64,000 nucleotides of DNA from Pezizomycotina sp. ARF18 (Eukaryota; Ascomycota). The stretch lies in NCBI GenBank assembly GCA_002224055.1, contig AZLU01000009.1, forward strand, positions 62,001 to 126,000, written 5' to 3'. The position numbers were made by a program, and so were the translations under genes. Every line of letters begins with the position of its first letter. Position 1 is the first letter of the stretch. Below the pieces are notes generated by a model. It saw nothing but the letters and a program-made list of their open reading frames with translations, was not told the DNA's origin and did no database searches. Below, in pieces: positions 25,463 to 38,641 of this stretch.

Positions 25463-25773
25463 AGACAGCCCTCGCCAATCCTCTTACAATTATATCTATA
25501 CCAATCAACCCTTGCCCGTTCGTGAACTGCCAATTATGCTATGGGCCCTGTTATACAGCCACCGCGACAGTCAACTACTACCCCACTCCGATGGCGGTAT
25601 ATACATAGCCCGTCATTCAACATGAATGATGAAGATCCTGGAGATTCCGACTTGATGCTTTCATATTCCCTGTGATGATATAAAAGTAGAAACTTGTCCC
25701 TTTCACTTATGTATCTATGGCTTCAAAGTTCATCTGTAAAGTAGTGTTGTAAACCGAGTATCGCTTTTGCACT

Positions 25774-27625
25774 ATGGTGATCATCAGCAGATTTCTTTTC
25801 CACGCGACTTTCGCCGCATCTGTTCTAGCAGCAGCCATAACGGACGACCCGCTGCCAAAGGTAGACTCGGGTACGAAATACATCAGGCGGCTAGCTATAA
25901 TGTAAGCAAATTGTACCTTCCTATCTTTCACAAAAAACTGAGCCTAACTTAAACTTCGTCTAGTCCTCAGCACAAGTCTATAACTTCCACTCAACCCGCT
26001 ACGCAACTCCTCCGACCGGGGACCTCGCATTCGCCCTACCACAAGCTCCAGTCTCCAACCACGGAGCCGTACAAAACGGCTCAGCCGGGCGGAACTGCTA
26101 CGGCGCAGCGCCGAAATGGCAAACCAACGCGCAAGCGAAGCTTTCCAAGCGGGCGGGAAATCCAGCCGGACAGGACTGCTTATTTCTAGACGTATACACT
26201 CCCAAAACCACATTCGACAAGAAAGGCAAAGCTTCCGTGATTGTGTGGATACACGGTGGCGGTAGCATTAGCGGGAGTAAAGACGTCGTGCCGTACGGTC
26301 TAATGGGTAGGAAAAAGGACCAGGTAGTCGTGGTCGCGGTTAACTATCGTGTAAGTATTGATATACTCGCTTTGACAAGTATAAGGACTGCAATTATACT
26401 AATTAATATTTAATAGTTGGGTGCATTTGGATTCCTCGGCGGCGAAACGCTGAAGGCCAGTGGAGGAGTTTCGAACCTCGGCTTGCACGACCAGCGCTTC
26501 GCCTACCAATGGGTGCAGAAAAATATACATCTTTTCGGCGGCGATGCTTTGAAGGTTACCATCATGGCGAGTCGGCGGCGGTGGCAGCGTTCTCTACCAG
26601 GTCACAGCATATGGGGGAACTCAGAAGGCTCCGTTCGTGAAGGCTATCCCGCAAAGTCCCAGCACACTCGTCGCCACAAAGTGTGAAGCAGACAAAACGT
26701 ACAAATCCTTCTTAGCAGCTGCTAAGTGCTCTAATTCCGATGCAAAAGCGCTCTTGCCTGTCTACGGAAGAAATCCGGTGATGATCTTCAGAAAGCCAAT
26801 CAAGCCGTCGTGAGTCCAGCTGAGTACGGCTTCTTCGTTTCGGGCCAAGTATAGACGGCAACTTCATCCGCGACGCAGCCGGTGTATCGCTTGCAAATAG
26901 GCATTTCTCTAAGGATGTACAAGTCATGACCGGTTATAGTTCCGACGAAGGTTCAGTTTTCACGGACCTGAAAATAAAGACCGACGATGACTTTCACAAA
27001 TTCCTCGTGGGTGCTTTGACATCAGCGTCCAAGCAAACGATATCTGAGATCGAAACAAAGATATACCCGCCACCATCGAGGATACCGATTATGACAACAA
27101 CTTGGAGCGCGCGGATCTGGTTGTGTCCGAGCTCCGGTACACATGCGCGACAACGTATCTCGCTCACGCCCACAACGATCAGTCATACAATTACTATTTC
27201 GCGGTCCCGCCGGTATCATGGCCAAGACTTGATGTATACCTGGTACAACGGTGCGAACCTAAGATCAAGGAACCCGGCGTTGCAGATGATTTACAGAACT
27301 ACATTGTCAGCTTTGCTATAGATGGCAAGCCTGTTTCTCCGCGTAAAGGCCAGCCGGCTTTTCCTCAGTATGAGAAAAACACTCAAGTCCTGAAATTGAA
27401 CAATGGGGGTGAGAAGGTCGTCAGCGACCCAGCTGCAAACGAAAGGTGTCAATACTGGCAGAAGGCGACGTACCTGGACGGGAGAAGTGGTAAGCATCGC
27501 GCTGAAACAAGATATAATTATAAAAAGGAATGAGACCATGACTTATGACTCTAACGACTTGGACAGTTGATAATACTCTCGTAAATACGACGGAGATGAT
27601 ATCTAAGGAAGGAAAGCCCCCCTAA
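25774..27625 (+). CDS. Secreted type-B carboxylesterase/lipase, frame-broken in its second half
   Basis: The ATG at 25774 begins a signal peptide (MVIISRFLFHATFAASVLAA). After intron 1 (ends near 25963) an uninterrupted exon of about 130 codons contains VYNFHSTRYATPPTGDLAFA, the QDCLFLDVYTP motif and the oxyanion HGGG (IVWIHGGGSISGSK, about 26240-26275). After a second intron (about 26351-26416) comes LGAFGFLGGETLKASGGVSN, then HDQRFAYQWVQKNIHLFGGD. The nucleophile elbow G-E-S-x-G lies near 26565-26580 but its frame is disturbed by missing bases. The catalytic His region reads YHGQDLMYTWYNG near 27215-27245. A last intron (about 27490-27566, branch CTAAC) leads to a tail ending ISKEGKPP at 27625. 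About 540 residues is normal. It hydrolyses carboxylic esters outside the cell; the substrate is unknown. Confidence 0.85.
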
Positions 27626-28150
27626 TATATGACCTTAATTTAGCCTATTCTATAGATCGATTCAGGAAATAGTGATGAAATTATCCTAGCAATGTAAGCT
27701 TACATATATTATCAGTAAACGAGCAATATAATACAAGATTTGTGAACCCCATCTGCCGATAATGCGCGTAAATGGCAATGTAAATGAAAACTGATACGCG
27801 AATCTGACCGCGATATCCCATGACTCACCAGCGGGCTCGGACCGCTCGGTGTTGCTGCAGGCGCAGGGGGTTCGGTGGAATGTCCCCGAAATGACCCCGC
27901 GCTGAGTATGAGCTATAAGCTACCCCACTTTTAGGTCACGTTTTTACGAGATCCTTCCAAGCTCCTTCCCCCTCACTTGTACGCGTTCAGATTTTCCCTA
28001 TAAAAGGCGAGCACTTCACGTCCTTCTCTCTCCCTAAAACAATCAGTTAACTCAATTATCATCATCATCATCAAATAATATTAATTTCTTACAACAATTG
28101 CTATTCTCTTTTCTCATTATCCTCTCAATTCTTCTCTGATCCACCTTACG
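27626..28150. other. Intergenic and promoter region of the GFA gene
   Basis: Contains the TATA box described separately, a CT-rich stretch and a short ATC repeat (28056-28072) in the presumed 5' leader of the next gene. Confidence 0.6.
27999..28005 (+). promoter_or_regulatory. TATA box of the GFA gene
   Basis: TATAAAA followed by GG lies 146 bases before the ATG at 28151. A CT-rich stretch (TCCTTCTCTCTCCCT) lies just downstream, as is common at fungal transcription starts. Confidence 0.6.
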
Positions 28151-29274
28151 ATGGCACCTACTCTCATCTCCCGCTGCCACTGCGGCTCGAACTCTATCCC
28201 TCTCGAGGTTCCTCTCCCCTTTACCGTCCACCTCTGCCACTGCACCTCCTGCCGCACCCGCAATGGATCACTCTTTGTTGTCAACGCCATGATTTACGCC
28301 GGCGTACCCTTCAGTCGAGATAACGTTCCGGAGAATCTTCAAGTTTTCACACCACCTCCGACTCCGGACTCCAATAAGGACGGCAGCGTTTTCTTCTGCA
28401 AAAAATGCGGTTGTAAGATGTTCTTTTGCTTCGCTATCGGCGTTGACGCTGAAACGGGAAGAAGACGTTCATGTGGGGCACTACCTAGCGACTCTTTCCC
28501 TCGACCCATCCAATCCTGCAAACGAAGGGAAGAAGCTGGAAGACGTTGCGCAGCTCGGCATGCAGTTCTGCGTCGAAGATACTGTCGACGGAGGCGCTGC
28601 GATCTGGACGGCGAATTTCAGCGAAGGTGCGCCAAAGATTTGCAAGGGCGGTCCCAGGAAGCAGGACGACGTGCTCACTCAGGATGACCTGCTGGCATGC
28701 AACGTGCCGCGAAGGCGGTTATCTTCAAAGACACTGAACTGGCTAAAGCCGCGAAAGAAATTAAGGGGTCTTGCAAGTGCGGCACCACGACGGTCGTAGC
28801 CAAGCGTAAAGATACGAGCCAAAGGTTCAGGGGGAGCCACTGTGCCTGCGATACGTGCCGCCTGACCTCCGGCGTAGATGTCATGAGTTACGTTCACATC
28901 CGTTCCAGCAAGCATTCCTCGAAGCCGATGGCAAGCAGACAGTCTGGCCGAGTAACGACCTCGAAGAACTAAAGAAAATTTTCCCCAGCTCAAGTTTTAT
29001 GAAAGCAGCGAAAAGGCAATCAGAGGGACCTGCGGTACATGCGGGGCGAGCGCTATCTGGATGAAGAAGGCAATGACGCCGTTGAATTCGCTGCTGGGTT
29101 GTTCGGATCTGATACGACGAAGGGAATCAGGCATGAGGATTGTTTCAACTGGAAGATGGACGATGCAGAAGTCAGCCACCTTGAAGACTTGAAGGCGGCT
29201 GGGAGGGCAAGATACTCGGGGAACCCTTTACAAAGGCTTACGATGAATGGAAAAAGTCAGGACTCGCTTTCTAA
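28151..29274 (+). CDS. Tandem two-domain GFA/CENP-V-like zinc protein, frame-broken
   Basis: Domain 1 begins at the ATG (MAPTLISRCHCGSNSIPLEV) and has the complete GFA zinc-ligand pattern: CHCG, then HLCHCTSCRTRNGSLF, then VFFCKKCGCKMFF. A linker in another frame reads LEDVAQLGMQFCVEDTVDGG. Domain 2 (about 28760-29140) repeats the pattern: GSCKCGTTTVV, then HCACDTCRLTSGVDVMSYVH, then GTCGTCGASAIW, and ends KAYDEWKKSGLAF at 29274. GFA proteins bind zinc through these cysteines; the founding bacterial enzyme was proposed to join glutathione and formaldehyde, and most fungal members have no assigned reaction. Two intact ligand sets in one polypeptide make it a fused double-domain form. At least four small indels occur. 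A TATA box lies upstream and no intron is needed. Confidence 0.82.
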
Positions 29275-30815
29275 AGAGTCGAGATCAGCCAACCACCTTG
29301 TATCTTAGTACGTGATATGCCAAGATCTTATCTAGCTCTAGAAGCGTAGCTCCAATAAGCATAGAATAAACATGGAAATTTTGTATAACAAGTCCCAATA
29401 ACATATCTAGATGGCCACTCGTTGCAGCATCAATACCCCCAAACAACCCGGAAATGCAATGCCCGTGTATTTGACAAGGAATGAGCACTTCAGCGAAAAC
29501 GTTCACGCCACATGTCCTACATTATCCGAGCTACGAGCTTCCGTTCAGGGCTTGTACACGCGTCGAAATTCTTGAATCTGATTAAGAGCGAAAGGTGAAT
29601 TAGGGATCGAAAATAAGCAGTGGGGAAGTGGGGGTAATTGTAAATGGTTGATTACACTCTAGATTTCACACCGATGTAAGTGGGTGGCGTTTCTGCAACG
29701 TTCCTGCATCGAGAAGGTAACGTCTCCCGTCGAATACCCCGGTTCCTAGTCGGATCATACATCTCGCTTTCCCATGCAAAGTAATATAATAAACGGCCAA
29801 TCGATCCCTGTAAAGATTTGTGGCCAGACCTCAAAGGGCCTTGATTTATTATTCGCTGCCTAGCCCTCCTCTATAACGAGAAGCAAGGTTTCCTATAAAT
29901 CAGGTTTTAGAGTTATAACGTTAATCGTAGTCCAGTTAGAAAGCATATATAAATGTAAGCTGCTTCCTAGTTCGTTTCATTATTATTTCTAAAGAATCCT
30001 CGCTTTCGGTTCCTCTCAACATTACGCTCACAGTTTTCACTATGCATTTCCTATACGCTCTTCTCCCTTGACCGCTTTCGCGGGCCCATCGTCTTGAAAC
30101 TCGGGAAACAACGCTCCACAAGGCGACTGGACTTGTGACACCTTACAAGCCCTTTCACAGCGACATGTATTGCTGCAACGGTAGATCGACAGGTCCTACT
30201 GGATACAACTGTATTATAACTGTACGTTCCCAGCTCTTTAGGCATCGCTCTTCATACTTTGCCATCTATGCTTATCCATTATTTGTCTACTGAATATGTC
30301 GAACCAATAGGCACGGATCGCGCTTCTTGGTGGTGTGATTCCGACCATAGATATCGAACGTGTGGACAGAGGGTTGTTCAGGTATGTTGTTAAATCTCTC
30401 CCCGAATCACTGTTGGCCCGGGTCCAGCTACTGATTACGAATAAACAGGTCGAACCGGGCAGTTCTGTGACAGTACCTGGGTTAGATCCTAGTATCACAC
30501 TTATAGCATTTGTGCAGCGTGTATCCAGGTTTAACAAACGTGTACCTAGTCTTAGTCGAACTAAAATAGCATCAAAGCAAGATCTTTGTATAATAGCAAC
30601 ATCAGGATTACTTTAGCACAGTAATATCATAATCATATATCTATTCTAGCCTGTAAACTTTTCGCAAGAAAGCAAAATAAACTCCAAGACGGAGGTTGTA
30701 TCTCTATATAACCCAAGGTAATAGTGGTTTCCTGTTAAGGTTGAAACGAAGGTCGAAGGAGCATGACGCGGTAGTCTCGACCACAGGAATAGTTGGACAT
30801 CTTCGCAAGCTTGCG
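29275..30815. other. Intergenic, nothing recognised
   Basis: Two overlapping opposite ORFs at 30238-30616 (99 and 93 aa) are the only sizeable ones; neither has recognisable features. Confidence 0.4.
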
Positions 30816-31797
30816 CTATGGAAGCTTTGCCTCGATATCATCTAGCTCCTTAATAATATTGGCAATGCTATCCCAATTTCCTCCTAATGTTTCAATTGTC
30901 CCAGCGATCGGTAGTCTGCCACCGCCGGGACCCCCAAAGCCTCGCACACGAAGAATACACTCCTTGATTCCAACAACTCCCCATTTTACGCATATTGTCT
31001 CGCTAGCTTTACTAACTAGATGCTGTAAACGTCTAATCTCTTCTGCACTCTCCTTGTTATTGGCAGTGTACTGCTCAGTTTATATAACCTCACACTACTT
31101 TTGGAAACGTCGCCGCGAGGCCATCTATAACACCTGCTCCACCAAGTAGTACAACTGAAGATAACTGTTGCCCTAACCCAGAAAATAGCTTGAAGCTGTT
31201 GTGATCGACGTCGGTGATGCAGAAATAAGTCCGTGTCGGCTTACATCTCCGTGGCTAAACTTCGCTCCGACAATGTTCTTGTGCTTAGATAGCTCTTCCA
31301 CCGTCTCCGGTAATATAGAAACGTTGTTGCTCACGCCGGGATAATGGTATATTAAAATCGGCAGCGGAGATTGGTCCGCCACTTCCGTGTACCATTGTAT
31401 TAACCCTTTTTGCGTTACTTGAGGTGCAAAGTATCCGGGTGCTAAGACGAGGCCGAAATTCGCACCGTCTTTTGCAGCATCTTTCAGCAATTCGATGGTT
31501 TCGTAGGTGCTGTTGGTGGCCGTTCCAACCATGATCGGATAAGAAAGGAATTTTCCGCGGTGAGACTTTGCCGGACTGAGGTTATAAGTGACGAGCGCTC
31601 TTCGCGGGAGATGTGTACGGATTCGCCGGTGGAGCCTAAGAGGACGATACCTGTTACACCGCCCCGCGCGAGGAAGAGCGCATGAATGATTGAGCAGTAT
31701 GATCGATCGCAGAGGGCGTCGATTCTGTGAAGAAAGTCGGGACGGGGACCCAGACTCCATCAGCGGGCACATTGCTACCAGTATCAGGTTGAGCCAT
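30816..31797 (-). CDS. DHDPS-family (DapA-like) aldolase/lyase, frame-broken at both ends
   Basis: The ATG at 31797 gives MAQPDTGSNVPADGVWVPVP in the first frames. The core is intact from about 31570 to 31170: LSYPIMVGTATNSTYETIEL, then FGLVLAPGYFAPQVTQKG, the active-site tyrosine region ILIYHYPGVSNNV, and the Schiff-base lysine in VGAKFSHGD near 31250-31275. The GSTGES phosphate-type loop lies near 31640, and GGAGVIDGLAATFPK near 31100 matches the late barrel strand. The C-terminus is GIKECILRVRGFGGPGGGRL, with a stop at 30816. About 320 residues fits. Fungi make lysine by the aminoadipate route, so this is not DapA proper; relatives cleave 2-keto-3-deoxy sugar acids or 4-hydroxy-2-oxoglutarate. 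It is divergent from an aldo-keto reductase across 570 bases. Confidence 0.85.
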
Positions 31798-32367
31798 TGG
31801 AGAGTTTGGTGGGTTTGCAGGACCGCAGAGAGACTTAACGTCTTTCCAATGATGTTATAAATTTATCGTGTTTATAGCTAAGGATTTGAAAGCCGCGGCA
31901 GCACACTAAAAGAAGGATTATTCGGGGTAAGAATGCTCCGAGCTTCGTCTATCGGGATTCATACCGACTCCTCCGACGGTTAGCGGCATTAAAGATTTGG
32001 GTTCCAGAACTATCCATGAGATGTGATATCCAAAATTCTGAAAGCTCTCTCGAAAGTCTAACACCTCAATACTTAAGTATAAGCCTCGGTATATTCGGGT
32101 TGTAGATTTAGGGGACGGTGTATGCCTGGCACTTTGTTAGACAGCTTTGCTTAAGATCGTCCGTTTTAATCCATGCCGAAATCGAAATCCCGGCTCATAC
32201 GTCAGAAAGCGGCAACCAGAGCGTAGACGAGAAGGAAAAAAACTTTTCTCTAAAGTGTAAACGGTCTTTACCCCTCATCTTCAAAGCTCTTGAGAAGCTC
32301 TTGAGAAGCTCCTTGATTCTCAATCGATTGCACCAAACTTTACGGCCAGCCGTCGCATCTTTCAGTC
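31798..32367. promoter_or_regulatory. Shared divergent promoter region of aldolase and aldo-keto reductase
   Basis: The two start codons face away from each other with 570 bases between them and no other gene, so a shared bidirectional promoter is likely. I see no certain operator. A tandem CTTGAGAAGCT duplication sits near 32287-32311. Confidence 0.4.
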
Positions 32368-33458
<1,091 letters not shown>

Positions 33459-36400
33459 GGTGCTATTAAGCTTCATCCAAGCCCTCCATGTTGTCACTTT
33501 TTCGTTCGTTGTCCAGGTGAAACAGAAATATAGCAACATTACATTTCCCTTGCGGCGACTTGGATTCTTATCCGTGATGACACCTTGTTATCGCCGAGGA
33601 AACTTTCGTAGGATCCATCAAGCCTTCTGGTAAGCCAATCATAAGGTGCAAAGCCAGGGAACCCCTTTTTGCAGCAGGAAGATCTAGCTACAGTCGCGTA
33701 TAGGTTCTCTATAACCACCTATCTCTCTCTACAAAATACGCTCTATGCGAACGGGCCTCAAACACGAACACGAACTCCGATCACAATGACGACGCTGCAT
33801 GATTAAGGCACTGTGTCGCATTTCATTCTTGCCACCAGTGTTCAACTGTGATTGTGTGCGAAAAATTGCGCCGAAGGTCCGTATAAAGCGCTCGCCGTGC
33901 ATCGCATATATTTTCATTTCTACGGGCTTCAATTATTTCCTATGAGAGTCTAGAAGCACCTCGCAATATCGCGCCTAATGCCTGATCTGTAGCTTGAGAG
34001 ATATGGAATGACGCGGGACAGGCTGATAATCAAGCTTTCTATAAGCGATCGAAGGGATATGCCGTAATCTAATGAAACCCCCTTCATTTTAGAACCCAGT
34101 GATCCTAGGTTACTTATTTCATCCTCGGTTGTTGAAGGAATCGGAGCCTTAAAGGATCATGAATAGTCGCCCCCGACAAAACGGGGCTTCGATCGACAGG
34201 ATGAGCACGAAATTCCAGGAATTTCTTGTCATAGTGCAAAACCCACTCGGAACGTTATATTCGTTTCGTGAGCGCTTTTCACCTCCATCGAATACCCTTT
34301 ATAAGAAGATACACCCCCACTGATTTAGCAGGAATCCGCCCCATTGGGCCGAAGAGCATTGAGGGATCCGATATTGCTTGGAGGGCTGTATCGTGACTTG
34401 TACGTTAATAACTTCGCTTGTTCAACTCCCTATGATGAAAGTCCTCGAGATTTGAAATATAGGAAGGATCGCCCTTGTCGGGTTTGCAACAATTAATTGA
34501 CGAGCTATTTCCGTAAATGGTATACCGGTACCAAATACGACGTTCCGAAGCCGAGAACTACCGATATTGAAGAGCTCCTTTGCGAAAGACAACATGACAA
34601 GCGCGTATATCGTTCCACATACGAACTACGTTGGACAACGAGAGGTTTAAGGCCCGGAATCTGCATTTCTTCTTTATGTTTGTTCACGTGTCTCCAGTGC
34701 AAAAATTGTTTCGGGAAATATGCACAGAAGATTGCGTAAACAGCAGTAATTGAATGTTTTTAGATCCAAGGTTCATCAAAAGCAGTCTCCGCTGGGTTCT
34801 CAAATTGTCTATTCCGACAAGTCCATCCGATCTGGATAATGGCATACCATAAAAATTACCTATACAAATATTACGACACAATTTCTTCTGCTTCCCTGGC
34901 TGTCCACGGAGAAATGTCCCAAATTGTCTTAAGTTAAGTCTAGTAAAAACAGGTGATCACGATGATCATGAATCCTCACCAGGCTGTTTCATGATAACCC
35001 ACATGTTGCATGGGCCTCCCTGATTCACGCGGGGACGCCATGTTTATCCAGCCATGAACACATAATTATTGCTAAATACTTCACTTTAATATCCGAGACT
35101 TGGTAACGTAGATACAAATCAACGTTGGATTTCGGCATGTTATGACAGTTGCAACCGTATCAATCGATATCTCTTCCCTCTCCACCAGTATTCATGCTCA
35201 CGGATCCCTGGCCCCAGAAGACCCGGATTTGCCGACAGAACTGGTTAGGCGAAGTTGACCAAGGCGGCAGAACACTGCCATTGCGATATATATCGTCTCG
35301 ATTCGAGTTCTCTCCAAGTCTTGGCTTCTCGGGACCCCGGTGCCCCAGGTATCTGCGAGCCATCGCCATTTATGCCGTAAAATAGCATGCTCTGGGGTAA
35401 TCATACGGCGCCGAATTTTATTGAAGCGACTCGAGGAGAAACACATGCCATATGGATACTATATAGTTGTCGATATTTCCGAGGCCGCTATGCACCTTAG
35501 TATATACTTCTAAATGCCGGTTTTTCGCGGGCGAGATAGATTGAATACATATGAGAGGTTGCACAATATTCGGCGAGATGAAAGGGATCGAATTTTAAAC
35601 GATGATCGCATAAATCTTGTCCCTAATTTTCAAAGCGTGGTCATGTTACCTGAAACGTTCGTTTTCATGGCTGAATATCAAGCGAGGGTTTTTCTAGACC
35701 CTTTAGAATAGTAATGAGCGGTAGTACTGATTGCGCGGTCAGATATGCTTTCAAAGCTTCATTTCCTAGTAATCCACTGCACTCAAATATAGCGCTGCGG
35801 AGTTCATTTCGAGGCATGTACGCTCAAGTTTCCGCGGCCGTGGCCGGGTGCTGTTATTAAAACTAAAATAAAAAGATAATGATGAAAATAATGCGCAAAT
35901 TGATTTACATCTCGTATTTGAGAGGCTTGATAGACAATTTCACCTGTCAAAGTGCCTTGGTCTCGCAATTTGTAGCTCCTCAAAAATGGCTAGACTTCTT
36001 TCGTTCGACGGATAGACATCAAAGCCACGAGTGGAGATGTTTACGCTTTAGATTAGAACCTAAGACAGCCAAATATAAACACTCCAAAAGTAATACCGAC
36101 CAATGTGACACTTTTGCGTACTCCATAGCCAATTGTATCAAGAGACAAACGATAGCTAGCCGACGGAGAAACCGAAAATTTTCGTTGTTTCTGAGATAAA
36201 CCATTCCAATGTCCGAGCCGGCTTGCATGTTAAACGGTCGCGATTTGGTAAGAAATGCTCAGGAACGAGATCCAATTTTCTAAAATTTTCTGTCAACGGT
36301 GTTCCCGGTCTAGTCACAAGTATCATTGTTGTCTGGCGCAAAGGATGTTGCAACTTGATCTAACTCTTTTGCACAACAGGTACGTGAACTTCGTTTCAGA

Positions 36401-37198
36401 AATTGACTAGATTTGCTCATCAATGAATATAACTTCCAAGAGCTTGAGTTCGGATGATTCATAACATGTAGCACCGCTTAACCTGAAGGACTCAAAGAAA
36501 ACCCTACATTTTAACAACTATTAACCGAGTCTCCATAAGTTCGATAGATGTTTTAGATAAATTTTCGCTTCTCACAGACAAGCGAATGCCTAGAGTAAGA
36601 AGAACGAGCGAGCTCGACTTCATAATAAATTACGATCTGCCGAGGAACACTCTGGCACTGTATTGGAGGAATGCGGTGCTGGGAGTGCCGGAGATATCAT
36701 GAAAGTCATTGAGGGAGGAGTAGTTCAGTTGTGCGGTATTTATATACCACGCGTTATATTTCGGAATTATTATTGCTCATATCTCCATATAAATTGCGAA
36801 ATTTATGACGGGTAAAAGCAAGATGCGAGATGCGTGTCCCATTAGATCGAAGAATTATTTAGCAGATTTGACAAAAGGGTATCCTGGAAAAAGATAGAAT
36901 AAGCGTAGATACATGATAGTAGATACAAGAACATAGAAATTCAAACCAAATATAACCAGATATGCGGCCTTAGAGAAAATAAGCGGATGACTGGTGAACA
37001 ACCTATAGAGAATGAAGCGCGTATGATGGGAAATATATACCAAAAAACGATAAAAGTTACACGGGGGTAGCGATCGTATTATGAATTATGATTAAATGAA
37101 TGACAAATGTAGATATGCAATGGGCCCTTTTTATGAAATGCGAATGTAAAAACTTGAGAAAGGAATCTATGATACATTAGTAACGAGGCATCATAACA
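33459..37198. other. Gene-poor stretch, nothing recognised
   Basis: Many short ORFs on both strands, none with domains, signal peptides or splice structure. A/T content rises toward 36500-37150. Confidence 0.45.
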
Positions 37199-38641
37199 TC
37201 ATTGCGATGACTTGGACGCAGTCCTGGGCCTGGGTATTTGTGCGGGTGAGAGGCCCGTAAGTTCTTCCTCCTCTGATTTGACCAAACCTGAACCATCCGT
37301 TGCTATCGTCGACATTGAGATCACGCTCGAAGACGCCAGCTGTGATCCGAATGGTGTCCGCGGTTTCTCCCGCCAGATCATTTCCTGCTCACTGGTACTG
37401 ACAATTTTCATGTTACTAGTATCTGTAACGGTGATTTCGCTACCGCAGTGTCGGTGGGGGGAGAGCAAAGGCTGGGGATCGGCTGAGAATGATATTGACC
37501 GCTGCGTGACATCCACTTTCTTCTCCCGCCAGTCGGATTCGGCCGACGGCCTCGCTTCTTCGATATCGTCGATAGGCGCTGGGATGTGTCGAACGAGTTC
37601 GTTAACACCCGGTGTTGCAGCACGAGAGATAGAAGAGCGCTTGGTGTCGCGAGCAGAGCTACTCGTGTTGGTACTAGACATGAAACCCTTGCTATGGCGC
37701 TGGACCATCGAGCGGACGGGCGAGACCAATCGGAGCGTGATAGGCTTGAGGAAAGGCACGCAGGCGTAAATTATACCGCCTTGGATTTCAAGAATGTTGA
37801 GCATTAGGCACTCGTATCCCATCCCTGTTTTCAAATGTTAGTGATCAAGAAATCGCCAAGCATATGCGTCGTAAAGCGCAGAGACTTACAAGAAGGGTCA
37901 TCCATCCTGACTGTCACAACAGTTCTTCTCAGCCTGATTGATCCAAAAATGCAGCAAGTAAGACCGAAGCCGAGCAGAACGACCAAGCAGACTTTCCTAA
38001 GCCAGTGCATCTGGAGTTTCCACAGCGTACTCATGGGCAGCACGAGAGTATAAGATGGGTCAAGAGGTTGAGGCCCATCTGGAAGCCCGTCAAGGTCGCG
38101 ATCATTTGCATTGACATGCACTTTCCTTTTCTCCCTTCCACCAGTACGCTGCCGGAACGCAGCGAGCCATCCATGCAACCGTTATTCCAGTTGACCAAAG
38201 CACAATGAATACCATTGTTGCAGTGCAAGCCCAGTTGATGAATTTCCCCATGACGAACCTCTTGTAAAAAACGACAATAGATAACTTCGTGAACATGGCG
38301 CACAGCACTGGTGTCCATTGAGACAGCCAGACATGGTAGAGTAAATTTGGATGCTAGCCGGCTCAACGTCCAAGTGTGTCTTCCAAATCCCGCCTCAAGT
38401 AACAGCATGTTCGACACCGTAACCACCAGGACGAATACAAGTGCAAGGACGATGAACAAGTCGTCAAGGCCGAGCGATCCAAGATACCCCTGCTTACTAA
38501 TCGACCACCGACCAATAATGTTGACAACGCGAGAAGAAGGTATTCGAAGGAAGGGAGTAATGTGCTGAAGACCGGTGGGTTGACATAGTTCGGCTTCGGC
38601 CAGTTGGTCGAGTCCACGTAGTGTATCGAGGGCTGCGACAT
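37199..38641 (-). CDS. Pth11-like integral membrane protein, nearly intact
   Basis: From the ATG at 38641: MSQPSIHYVDSTNWPKPNYV, then span 1 (SFEYLLLALSTLLVGGRLVS), span 2 (DDLFIVLALVFVLVVTVSN), the family block WLSQWTPVLCAMFTKLSIVV followed by FYKRF, span 4 (FINWACTATMVFIVLWSTGI) and CVPAAYWW. Then KVCLVVLLGFGLTCCIFGSI is followed by RLRRTVVTVRMDDPS, and an intron near 37830-37893 (GTAAGTCTCT donor, AAACAG acceptor). The last exon is an intact ORF of 211 codons: EIQGGIIYACVPFLKPITLR then a long Ser/Thr-rich cytoplasmic tail. This is the fungal rhodopsin-fold family with the usual cysteine pair and basic, disordered C-tail, likely a plasma-membrane sensor. The first exon needs about four small frame corrections. 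It is the best preserved of the three members here. Confidence 0.82.

Noticed and set aside
27022-27539. Minus-strand ORFs opposite the carboxylesterase
   Set aside because: The plus strand has the catalytic His motif and proper splice sites; the minus ORFs are shadows.
37212-37769. 185-codon plus-strand ORF
   Set aside because: Shadow of the last exon of the second Pth11-like gene.
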